32,257 nt of DNA, from the NCBI GenBank assembly GCA_027075555.1, contig JALTAZ010000129.1:1-32257 (forward strand), given 5' to 3'. A program made the translations under genes and the position numbers. Positions 17,777 to 25,983 of this stretch are shown piece by piece. The notes beneath the pieces were generated by a model. It made no database searches. It had not been told where the DNA came from and saw only the letters and a list, made by a program, of their open reading frames with translations. This stretch comes from Micavibrio sp. Its GTDB lineage: Bacteria > Pseudomonadota > Alphaproteobacteria > Micavibrionales > Micavibrionaceae. Each line of letters starts with the position of its first letter. The stretch's first letter is position 1.

Positions 17777-19933
17777 ATGGATCATCTCAAAAAACTAGAA
17801 GATACTATAGCAAAATATCAGCCTGATTTTGATCGTCAGGTAGTTAAGGAGGCTTGTAACTACGCTAAGGAAATGCATGATGGGCAGTTTCGCTCTTCTG
17901 GAGAGCCCTATTATACCCACCCAATAGAGGTTGCTATAATCCTAGCCGATATGAATATGGACATTACCACTATTATAACGGCTATATTACATGATACCGT
18001 TGAGGATACTGATGCAACATTTGAGGATTTAGAGAATAAATTTGGTAAAACTGTTGCCGATCTTGTTAATGGCGTTAGTAAGTTAACGCGAATTGAAAGT
18101 CAGACTGTAGAGGGTAAGCAAGCAGAAAATTTTAGGAAACTGCTTTTGGCTATGTCAGAAGATATTCGCGTATTATTAGTTAAGTTGGCAGACCGATTGC
18201 ACAATATGCGAACAATAAGCGGTATTAAAAAACCAGAAAAACGCAGGCGTATATCACTGGAAACACTTGAAATATACGCCCCCTTAGCAGAACGAATTGG
18301 TGTTCACAGAATTAAAGAGGAGCTTGAGGATTTATGTTTTGAGCAGATAAACCCCGAAGCACGTGAGAGCATAACTAATAGGCTGTCATATTTGCGTAAA
18401 GAAGGGCACGACGTTGTTAAGGCAATTATTGATGAACTAGAAGGGGTGCTTAAAGATTCTGGTATAAAAGCACAAGTTACAGGAAGAGAAAAAACCCGTT
18501 ATTCAATTTGGAAAAAAATGCAACGTAAGAAAGTTGCGTTTGAACAATTATCAGATATCATGGCTTTTCGCGTTATGGTTGATGATATAGAAGAATGTTA
18601 TGTAGCGCTGGGTATTATACATGGTAAATATCACAGTGTTCCAGGCAGGTTTAAAGATTATATCTCAACGCCAAAGCCAAATGGTTATCGTTCTATTCAT
18701 ACAACAATTATGGGACCGCGTCGACAACGTATTGAGGTGCAAATAAGAACTCATCAAATGCATGCCGAAGCAGAGCTTGGAGTTGCCGCTCATTGGGCAT
18801 ATAAGGGCGGAAGCCAGCCAACTAAACGTGATGTTACTAAATATCGTTGGCTTCGAGAACTCCTTGAGATATTAGAGCAAGAGCAAAAGCCTGAAGATTT
18901 TTGGGAAAATACTAAACTCGAGCTATTTGAAGATCAGGTTTTTGTGTTTACTCCAAAGGGGGATCTGATAGAACTTCCTAGCGGCGCTACGCCAATAGAT
19001 TTTGCCTATGCCATTCACTCAGATATTGGTGATAGATGCGTTGGAGCAAAAATAAACGGAAGGATAGCACCGCTAAATTCACGCTTATCTAATGGCGATC
19101 AAGTAGATGTTATTACCGCTAAAACTCAAAACCCCTCACCAACTTGGGAAAGGTTTGTGGTAACAGGCAAAGCGCGCTCTCATATTAGAAAATATATAAG
19201 AAACCAGCAGCGCGATGAATTTATTATTCTTGGTAAGGCTATGATACAAAAGGTTTTTCGTCAAGAGGATTACGAATTTACAGAAAAAGCCATATCAGGT
19301 ATATTAGGCCAATTTAATGCAGAAAATATTGAGGATATTTACGCTAAAATAGGTTCGGGCGTTATTGTTGCTCGCGATGTATTTAAGGCAATTTTTCCTG
19401 CACATAAAACAGAAATGGCGCAGCGCCCTTCAGAGCTTATGGATATAGTATCAAAGGCGCGCAAGCCCGAAGATGTTGGTCCGATGCCAATTAAGGGATT
19501 GATCCCTGGCATGGCAATGCATTTTGCGCGTTGTTGTCACCCCTTACCAGGGGATAGAATTGTAGGAATTGTTACAACTGGTAAGGGCGTTACTATACAT
19601 ACTATTGATTGTGATACTCTTGAGACTTTTGCAGATTCACCAGAGCGTTGGCTTGATGTTTCATGGGGCGATCAAGGCAATTCCCCTGAATCTCAGGTTG
19701 GTCGCCTGGTTATGACTTTTGCAAATGAAACCGGCGCTCTTGGGACGATTACAACTGTTATAGGCAAAAATGGCGGTAATATCACGAATTTAAAAATCAC
19801 AAATCGTTCACTTGAATTTTGGGATATTACGATAGATATTTTCGTAAATGATACCAAGCATTTAAATAATATTATTGCTGCTTTGCGTGCGACACCTTGC
19901 ATTATCTCGGTTGAAAGAGCAAGGGGCGGTTAA
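17777..19933 (+). CDS. rsh: RelA/SpoT (Rsh) bifunctional (p)ppGpp synthetase/hydrolase
   Basis: HD domain 'ILHDTVEDT', synthetase 'STPKPNGYRSIHTTIMGP', TGS 'VFVFTPKGDLIELPSGATPIDFAYAIHSDIGD', C-terminal ACT. The track's TTG start at 17699 gives a weak extension; ATG at 17777 preferred. Confidence 0.96.
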   Translation: MDHLKKLEDTIAKYQPDFDRQVVKEACNYAKEMHDGQFRSSGEPYYTHPIEVAIILADMNMDITTIITAILHDTVEDTDATFEDLENKFGKTVADLVNGVSKLTRIESQTVEGKQAENFRKLLLAMSEDIRVLLVKLADRLHNMRTISGIKKPEKRRRISLETLEIYAPLAERIGVHRIKEELEDLCFEQINPEARESITNRLSYLRKEGHDVVKAIIDELEGVLKDSGIKAQVTGREKTRYSIWKKMQRKKVAFEQLSDIMAFRVMVDDIEECYVALGIIHGKYHSVPGRFKDYISTPKPNGYRSIHTTIMGPRRQRIEVQIRTHQMHAEAELGVAAHWAYKGGSQPTKRDVTKYRWLRELLEILEQEQKPEDFWENTKLELFEDQVFVFTPKGDLIELPSGATPIDFAYAIHSDIGDRCVGAKINGRIAPLNSRLSNGDQVDVITAKTQNPSPTWERFVVTGKARSHIRKYIRNQQRDEFIILGKAMIQKVFRQEDYEFTEKAISGILGQFNAENIEDIYAKIGSGVIVARDVFKAIFPAHKTEMAQRPSELMDIVSKARKPEDVGPMPIKGLIPGMAMHFARCCHPLPGDRIVGIVTTGKGVTIHTIDCDTLETFADSPERWLDVSWGDQGNSPESQVGRLVMTFANETGALGTITTVIGKNGGNITNLKITNRSLEFWDITIDIFVNDTKHLNNIIAALRATPCIISVERARGG

Positions 19934-20144
19934 GTGGGGCAAGCAGAGCTTGCATTAATGATTGGAAGGTTAATGTCATAAAAATTTATATCTTCATTTA
20001 TAAAAATTTTGAACAATTCCAATATAATAAATAAGTATCATTTATATTATTCTTAATAATCTTATATTAAAAAGTTCTTTTATACATAGCATATACTGTA
20101 TAATGTATCACACGGGTTAAAGACCAAGAGTTGATGTATGGATA

Positions 20145-20720
20145 ATGTTTAAGAGGCGCAAACCTTTAACGCTGTATCAGACGGCTAAGCAGTTTTTTTT
20201 TCCTGCAATGGGGTGGAAGCGCTCATTGATTTATATGAAGCATCGTCTTTTGCGCGTTGCTGATACTACGCACCGTATAGCTTTAGGTCTTGCTATTGGG
20301 TTTGGGGTTTCATTTACCCCTTTATTAGGTACTCATTTTATTCAAGCAGCGATCATTGCCATTATTTTGCGTGGTAACGTAATTACTGCAATGATGGGAA
20401 CTTGGATCGGTAATCCGTGGACCTTTCCATTTTTTTGGTGGGCTGGTTTTTCGTTTGGTAGCTTCTTATTCGGCTTTTTTGGAATTGAAGGCGCTACAAG
20501 TATACCAGAGCATATAAGTATTTCTATTATTTATAATAGTTTTTGGTCACTTTTCATGCCGTGGATGTTAGGCGGTTATATATTATTGATTATTAGTATC
20601 ACGCCAAGCTATATCATATATTATAAAATAATAGAAAGCGCAAAGAAAGCTAGGGATAAGGCTAAGTTATTGCGCATAAAAGAGCGCAAAGACGCGCGAG
20701 AAAAGGCATTAAAAAAATGA
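20145..20720 (+). CDS. DUF2062 domain membrane protein
   Basis: 'HRIALGLAIGFGVSFTPLLGTHFIQAAIIAIILRGNVITAMMGTWIGNPWTFPFFWWAGFSFG' is characteristic of DUF2062. Confidence 0.92.
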   Translation: MFKRRKPLTLYQTAKQFFFPAMGWKRSLIYMKHRLLRVADTTHRIALGLAIGFGVSFTPLLGTHFIQAAIIAIILRGNVITAMMGTWIGNPWTFPFFWWAGFSFGSFLFGFFGIEGATSIPEHISISIIYNSFWSLFMPWMLGGYILLIISITPSYIIYYKIIESAKKARDKAKLLRIKERKDAREKALKK

Positions 20721-21118
20721 TTATTGGCATTGGCAATGATATTGTTGATATAAGGCGAATAGAAAAAATTTTAAATAATCACGGCGCTCGTTTTGAAAAG
20801 CGTTGTTTCACTAGCCTAGAGCGTAAAAAAGCAAGAAGTAGAAAGGCATCAGGAACAAATATACATGTATATGCAAAGCGATTTGCGGCAAAAGAGGCTT
20901 GTTCTAAGGCTTTAGGTACAGGTTTTTCAGGATCAATTTATATGAAAGATATAGGCGTTGTCGAAGATAAAAATGGCCGCCCTTTTTTAGAGCTTAAAAG
21001 AGGGGCATTAGAGCGTCTTTATGAAATAATACCTAAGGGAAAGAAACCAATTTTGCACCTATCTTTAAGTGATGATCCCCCATTTGCTCAGGCTTTTGTT
21101 ATTATAGAGGCATTGTAG
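20717..21118 (+). CDS. acpS: holo-[acyl-carrier-protein] synthase
   Basis: 'MIIGIGNDIVDIRRIEKILNNHG', 'FAAKEACSKALGTGF', 'HLSLSDD'. Confidence 0.96.
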   Translation: MIIGIGNDIVDIRRIEKILNNHGARFEKRCFTSLERKKARSRKASGTNIHVYAKRFAAKEACSKALGTGFSGSIYMKDIGVVEDKNGRPFLELKRGALERLYEIIPKGKKPILHLSLSDDPPFAQAFVIIEAL

Positions 21119-21221
21119 GTAGTGTAAGTGGGTAGTGTAAATTATTTTCTGCTGTTTGTAATAATAATTTTTGTGGATTCTTCGCTGGTATTTTATTCGT
21201 TTTTACTGTAAATCGGTTTAC

Positions 21222-22055
21222 ATGTCAGAAAAATTAGAAAATACCGTAGAAGATGCTCCTAAAAAGCCAGATGGTGATAAGGAACCTGTGTTGCTCAAAA
21301 AAGGAGAGCTTAGCGAGTTTTTTAAAACCGCATTAATAGCAGTCTTAATTGCTTTATTTATAAGGTCAGTCTTTTTTGAGCCATTTAACATTCCCTCAAG
21401 CTCTATGAAGCCAACTTTGTTAATTGGTGATTATTTATTTGTTAATAAGCCAGCTTATGGATATAGCAAATATTCATTTCCTTTTGGTATTGCTCCTATG
21501 GAAGGACGGGTTTGGGAGAAACCTCCACAACGTGGTGACGTGGTTGTCTTTGCATTACCTTCTAATACAGGAATAGATTATATTAAGCGAGTTATTGGAT
21601 TGCCAGGTGATACTGTTCAGGTGCGTAGGGGGCGTTTATTTATAAATGGTCAACTTGTTCATAGAGAGCTTGTAGGCACTACAGAAATAAAAGAAGATGG
21701 GGGCAATGTTCAAATAGTTAATGAATATATTGAAACCCTGCCTGGTGGAGCAGTACATAGAATATATGAAGAGTCTGATTTAGAGCATCTAGATAATACA
21801 GAGGAATTCATAGTTCCTGATGATCACTATTTTATGATGGGAGATAATCGTGATAATTCTGCTGATAGCAGGGTTATGGGTTTTGTACCATTTGAAAATA
21901 TTATTGGCCGCGCTGATTTCCTATTTTTCTCAACTAATGGATATGCTCGTTTGTTTGAAATGTGGAAATGGCCGTGGAGCATTCGCTATGATCGCCTTTT
22001 TATGGATATTGATCCAGTAAGACAAAAAGAAGAACATAATAATTCTGATAATTAA
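21222..22055 (+). CDS. lepB: signal peptidase I
   Basis: 'FNIPSSSMKPTLLIGDYLFVNK' (catalytic Ser), 'DYIKRVIGLPGDTVQVRRGRLFINGQ' (Lys), 'YFMMGDNRDNSADSR'. Start at 21222 preferred to 21171. Confidence 0.96.
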   Translation: MSEKLENTVEDAPKKPDGDKEPVLLKKGELSEFFKTALIAVLIALFIRSVFFEPFNIPSSSMKPTLLIGDYLFVNKPAYGYSKYSFPFGIAPMEGRVWEKPPQRGDVVVFALPSNTGIDYIKRVIGLPGDTVQVRRGRLFINGQLVHRELVGTTEIKEDGGNVQIVNEYIETLPGGAVHRIYEESDLEHLDNTEEFIVPDDHYFMMGDNRDNSADSRVMGFVPFENIIGRADFLFFSTNGYARLFEMWKWPWSIRYDRLFMDIDPVRQKEEHNNSDN

Positions 22056-22069
22056 GAGGGCTCTACTAT

Positions 22070-22756
22070 ATGACTAAGCCTATAGAAGAACTTCAACAAA
22101 AGCTGGAATATAAATTTAAGGATTCAACGCTTTTGCAAATGGCTCTTACTCACTCAAGCACCGGAGAGGTAGATAATTATGAGCGTTTAGAATTTCTAGG
22201 AGATAGAGTTCTTGGCTTGGTGATTGCATCTTTATTATTCAGGCGTTTTCCTGATGAAAAAGAAGGCGATATGGCAAAACGCCTAGCGTCTCTTGTGCAA
22301 GGGCAGACAATAGCAGATATTTCACATGGCATTTCTCTAGGAGAGTTTATTTTATTTTCTGAAGCTGAGGCAGCTTCTGGCGGGGCGCAAAATGATCATA
22401 TACTGGCCGATGTTTTTGAAGCTGTTATCGGGGCGATTTACCTTGATGGTGGGTTCGAAGAATGTAAAAAATTGATTGAAAAACATTGGCAAGATGTTCT
22501 ACATACTATGCGTCGTCCTCCTCAACACCCAAAAACTGCAATTCAAGAATGGGCGCAGTCCATGGGATTGCCACTGCCCGTTTATGATATAGTAGGGCAA
22601 AGCGGTCCCGATCATGCGCCTGAATTTGAGGTAAGGCTTACCATTAAGGGGCATTCGCCAATATATGCAAAGGGTCGTTCGCGCGCCGAGGCAGAAAAGC
22701 AAGCTGCATCAGATTTTATGGCAGGAATAAGGAATAGCAGCTTAAATGTGCAATAA
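22070..22756 (+). CDS. rnc: ribonuclease III
   Basis: 'NYERLEFLGDRVLGLVIASLLF', 'ILADVFEAVIGAIYLDGGFE', C-terminal dsRBD. Confidence 0.97.
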   Translation: MTKPIEELQQKLEYKFKDSTLLQMALTHSSTGEVDNYERLEFLGDRVLGLVIASLLFRRFPDEKEGDMAKRLASLVQGQTIADISHGISLGEFILFSEAEAASGGAQNDHILADVFEAVIGAIYLDGGFEECKKLIEKHWQDVLHTMRRPPQHPKTAIQEWAQSMGLPLPVYDIVGQSGPDHAPEFEVRLTIKGHSPIYAKGRSRAEAEKQAASDFMAGIRNSSLNVQ

Positions 22757-23669
22757 TAATAAAAAAAAATCTAAATGTGGTTTTGTAGGTGTTATAGGAC
22801 TTCCTAATGCGGGTAAGTCAACGCTTGTTAATTCGTTGGTTGGTAACAAGGTTTCTATAGTTTCTAGAAAAGTTCAAACAACGCGCTGTAGAATTTTGGG
22901 CATTGCGTTACATGGCGTGTCGCAGATTATTTTGATGGATACTCCTGGGATTTTTAAGCCTAAGAAAACTTTAGAAAAGGCAATGGTTACAGCGGCTTTA
23001 TCAAGTTTTGATGAGGCTGATTATATTATCCATATAATTGATGCCGCAGTTAGCAATTTCTTAGATGTCAATAATGTTGTTCTAAATTCATTATCTGATC
23101 AAAATGCCAAAAAAGATAATGTTATTTTGGTTCTAAATAAAATTGATCGTATATCAAAACCAGAATTATTGACCATATCTCAAAAAATGAACGAAGTTTT
23201 TCCATATATTGCAACATTTATGATAAGTGCAATATCAGGTAAAGGGGTAGATGATCTTTCACATTATTTGGCAGAAATATTACCAGAAGGAGATTGGTTG
23301 TATCCCGAAGATCAAATAACTGATATGCCTATGCGTTTAATGGCTGCTGAAATTACGCGTGAAAAGATTTATGATCAACTTCATCAGGAAATACCATATT
23401 CAATATTCGTTCATACAGAAGATTGGGAAAATTTTAACAATGGAAGTATCAAAATATCTCAAATTATATATGTTCAAAAAGAAAGTCAAAAAGGTATAGT
23501 TCTTGGCAAAGGTGGTAGTAAGATTAAAGCAATTGGCAAAGCTGCTCGTGAAGAGTTAGAAGAAATTCTTGCTACATCGGTGCATTTGAAAATATTTGTT
23601 CGTGTACAGGAAAATTGGGCAGAGAGATCTGAAAATTATGAGATGTTCGGTCTTGATATTCCAAAATAA
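22746..23669 (+). CDS. era: GTPase Era
   Basis: 'GVIGLPNAGKSTLVNSLVG', 'DTPGIF', 'NKID', C-terminal KH domain 'KGIVLGKGGSKIKAIGKAAREELEE'. Confidence 0.97.
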   Translation: MCNNNKKKSKCGFVGVIGLPNAGKSTLVNSLVGNKVSIVSRKVQTTRCRILGIALHGVSQIILMDTPGIFKPKKTLEKAMVTAALSSFDEADYIIHIIDAAVSNFLDVNNVVLNSLSDQNAKKDNVILVLNKIDRISKPELLTISQKMNEVFPYIATFMISAISGKGVDDLSHYLAEILPEGDWLYPEDQITDMPMRLMAAEITREKIYDQLHQEIPYSIFVHTEDWENFNNGSIKISQIIYVQKESQKGIVLGKGGSKIKAIGKAAREELEEILATSVHLKIFVRVQENWAERSENYEMFGLDIPK

Positions 23670-23728
23670 ACAAAAGTGGAATTGTTTCAGTATTATAGTA
23701 CAAATATAATTACGGTTATATTTTGCAA

Positions 23729-23737
23729 TGTGGATAA
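23729..23737 (-). promoter_or_regulatory. DnaA-box match upstream of gcrA (TTATCCACA on minus strand)
   Basis: Plus strand TGTGGATAA, about 145 bp upstream of the gcrA ATG. Confidence 0.45.
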
Positions 23738-23820
23738 AGCATTATTTTTAAATTTATCGCTTGGCATTTTATCATTCTTGCTGTTAGATTGTATTCATAA
23801 TCAATAACTAGAAAATGCGT

Positions 23821-23849
23821 TTAAAATCAATCGTTTGTATTGATTTTAA
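23821..23849. promoter_or_regulatory. perfect 11-bp inverted repeat upstream of gcrA
   Basis: TTAAAATCAAT-cgtttgt-ATTGATTTTAA, ending 31 bp before ATG 23881. Confidence 0.7.
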
Positions 23850-23880
23850 CCCGTATTTATTTCAAGGCTGGAGGGAATTA

Positions 23881-24453
23881 ATGAGCTGGACTGATGAACG
23901 CGTATCTCTGTTAACTAAGCTTTGGGGAGAGGGGCATACTGCTGCTGAAATTGCGAAAAAGCTTGGTGGTGTGACTAGAAATGCAGTAATTGGTAAGGCG
24001 CATCGTTTAAAGTTGTCTAGTCGTATATCTCCTATTCAGCAAAATAAAAAGCCTGCAAATAAGAATGTTGATAGAAAGGCTAAGAATAAGGCTTCTGTTT
24101 TGCCTTCTGATTCAGCTCCTATTCAGGTTTTGGCTGTAGAAAAGGAAAAGGAAAAGCCTAAGATTTCTAAGGTCGTTTCAGTGCCTAAAGACGAAGTAAA
24201 AAAAGATGGTCTTTATAATCTAATGGATTTAAAGCCACGTATGTGTCGTTGGCCATGTGGTGATCCAAAACATGAAGATTTCGGTTTTTGTGGAGGTAAC
24301 TCTATGCCCGGACTTCCATATTGTGAAGATCATGCGCGTATAGCTTATCAGGCTGCTACTCGTAATCGTATATTTAATACAGATAAAGAGGTGAAAAAGA
24401 TTAGGGAGCAGTTAGAGGCATTTGAGGAAACTAAGAAAGTTGCCTCTAATTAG
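23881..24453 (+). CDS. gcrA: GcrA cell-cycle regulator
   Basis: 'MSWTDERVSLLTKLWGEGHTAAEIAKKLGGVTRNAVIGKAHRLKLSSR' and C-terminal 'CRWPCGDPKHEDFGFCGG..PGLPYCEDHARIAYQ'; ggaggg upstream of ATG 23881. Confidence 0.96.
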   Translation: MSWTDERVSLLTKLWGEGHTAAEIAKKLGGVTRNAVIGKAHRLKLSSRISPIQQNKKPANKNVDRKAKNKASVLPSDSAPIQVLAVEKEKEKPKISKVVSVPKDEVKKDGLYNLMDLKPRMCRWPCGDPKHEDFGFCGGNSMPGLPYCEDHARIAYQAATRNRIFNTDKEVKKIREQLEAFEETKKVASN

Positions 24454-24511
24454 TTATAGTCAATTATTAACACGCTGTTATTGTGGTGTTATCCCTAAAA
24501 TCACAAAGCAA

Positions 24512-24547
24512 AGAGCCTTATTACTGTTTTAAGGCTCTGTTTTTTTT
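24512..24547 (+). terminator. Rho-independent terminator of gcrA
   Basis: AGAGCCTTA-ttactgttt-TAAGGCTCT followed by gttttttttg. Confidence 0.92.
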
Positions 24548-24553
24548 GTACAT

Positions 24554-24674
24554 TAACTTGCATTATTTCATTATTTTATGACTTTTATTTTATGATTTTG
24601 TTGCTGCGTTCCTCACATAGGTTACTACCCTTTATCACTTGTGCCTTGTCATAAAATAAAGCCAAATCACTATA
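24554..24674. repeat. dispersed inverted-repeat element, copy B
   Basis: Aligns with 14781-14882; arms TTTATTTTATGAT (24584-24596) / GTCATAAAATAAA (24648-24660); left arm tandemly duplicated. Confidence 0.85.
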
Positions 24675-24678
24675 TTTC

Positions 24679-25968
24679 TCATTGTACTTCACAATTATTG
24701 CTTGTATCACAGCAATAAATGTTGCCTTGGTTTGAAAAGCCTCTTAAATATGATGTATTTCCATTTGAAAGAGCCACGCATTGTTTGGCGCTGTTCCAGC
24801 TCCATGTAACAGGTCTACATTCAATCTGGTTATTTCCTATGGCATATGCTACTTCGCCAGAAGGGCATGGCGGAACGCTATTACCTCCAATAAATTCAGG
24901 ATCAACACAATCTGTTCCGGCCTGATTACAAAAAGATGCATTTCCTGATATTGCAGCTTTTTCTGCTTCTATACTGCCCATAACGTGGAGTTTTTCTGAA
25001 GGTGTATCTGTACCTATACCCACATTTCCTAGATTTGTATTATATATATAGGACTCACCTACGGGGCTGGTTATTTGGCGTTTCCAAAGCGGAGTCATAC
25101 CCGTTGCAATATATACTAATATATCATCATTATAAAAATCATTGTCACCAAGAGATCGTATTCCTTGTTCAAAAATGGCATCATTATTATCACAGTTTTC
25201 AATTTCAAGTTTTATTCCTGCTACTGTAATTGGACCAGGGGCTGGTGGAGCTGGTGGAGCACTACCAAGGGAAACCATACAATTACCATTTCTATCTCCG
25301 GAAATAGAATATCCGCCAAGTCTGTTTTCTCCATGTGAGAAAACTACAAAATGAGCAGATGCATCGGGTATGGTAACGCTACGACGGTTTTCATCTTCTA
25401 CTCTTATTGCCCCTGTCTTTGGGTTTACAGGATTTGCAAGACTATGAATATTTGTATTTGTCATATGTTCAGTTACAGCATAGCTAAATAGTGATCCATA
25501 ACCGTCGACTCTGTGATATTCTCTAAATGGGGTATCAACAACACCGTCAGTTAATGTTTTGAAGGGAATAACACCGATCATAACAACATCCTGCGCGCCA
25601 TTATCATCGCCATCTCTGCTTCCTACAGTGGTGCAGGTAATATTGAGAGGGACATTGCTACAGTTATCAGGGTCAAAAGATCCTGATACATAATCACGGC
25701 ATTGTGCAACCCCGTAATTTGCATCATTGGGACTTAATGTTGGGTCTGCTGGGCATGGATAAACTCCATTCAATCCTACATATTCCTGTAGGGCTGTTTT
25801 TACCATTTCAATATTTTCATTGGTCTTTATAAATTCGCTATCAATTGTGTATTGCTTTACAAAATTTGCAACAATCATCATTATAAAACCGGATATAAGC
25901 AAGACTATTGCTATCTCTACAAGGGTAAAGCCTTTATTAGATGATATTACTTTTTTAAAGCTATACAT
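24679..25968 (-). CDS. prepilin-like surface protein (N-methylation motif, VGIGT motif, Cys modules)
   Basis: 'NKGFTLVEIAIVLLISGFIMMIVANF' type IV prepilin signal; 'YPCPA', 'VGIGTDTPSEKLHVMGSIEAEKA'; paralogous to the next two. Confidence 0.85.
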   Translation of the reverse strand: MYSFKKVISSNKGFTLVEIAIVLLISGFIMMIVANFVKQYTIDSEFIKTNENIEMVKTALQEYVGLNGVYPCPADPTLSPNDANYGVAQCRDYVSGSFDPDNCSNVPLNITCTTVGSRDGDDNGAQDVVMIGVIPFKTLTDGVVDTPFREYHRVDGYGSLFSYAVTEHMTNTNIHSLANPVNPKTGAIRVEDENRRSVTIPDASAHFVVFSHGENRLGGYSISGDRNGNCMVSLGSAPPAPPAPGPITVAGIKLEIENCDNNDAIFEQGIRSLGDNDFYNDDILVYIATGMTPLWKRQITSPVGESYIYNTNLGNVGIGTDTPSEKLHVMGSIEAEKAAISGNASFCNQAGTDCVDPEFIGGNSVPPCPSGEVAYAIGNNQIECRPVTWSWNSAKQCVALSNGNTSYLRGFSNQGNIYCCDTSNNCEVQ

Positions 25969-25983
25969 AAATTTTCCCTTATT

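Noticed and set aside
22746-22780. A9 run at the start of era as a possible programmed slippage site
   Set aside because: Simple A-tract in an AT-rich genome encoding Lys codons; no alternate frame product suggested.
24719-25354. Several 60-82 aa ORFs antisense to or in alternate frames of the prepilin-like genes (also 26301-26525, 26811-27059, 27117-27311, 28531-28839, 28871-29152)
   Set aside because: Overlap long conserved coding frames; composition looks like shadow ORFs.
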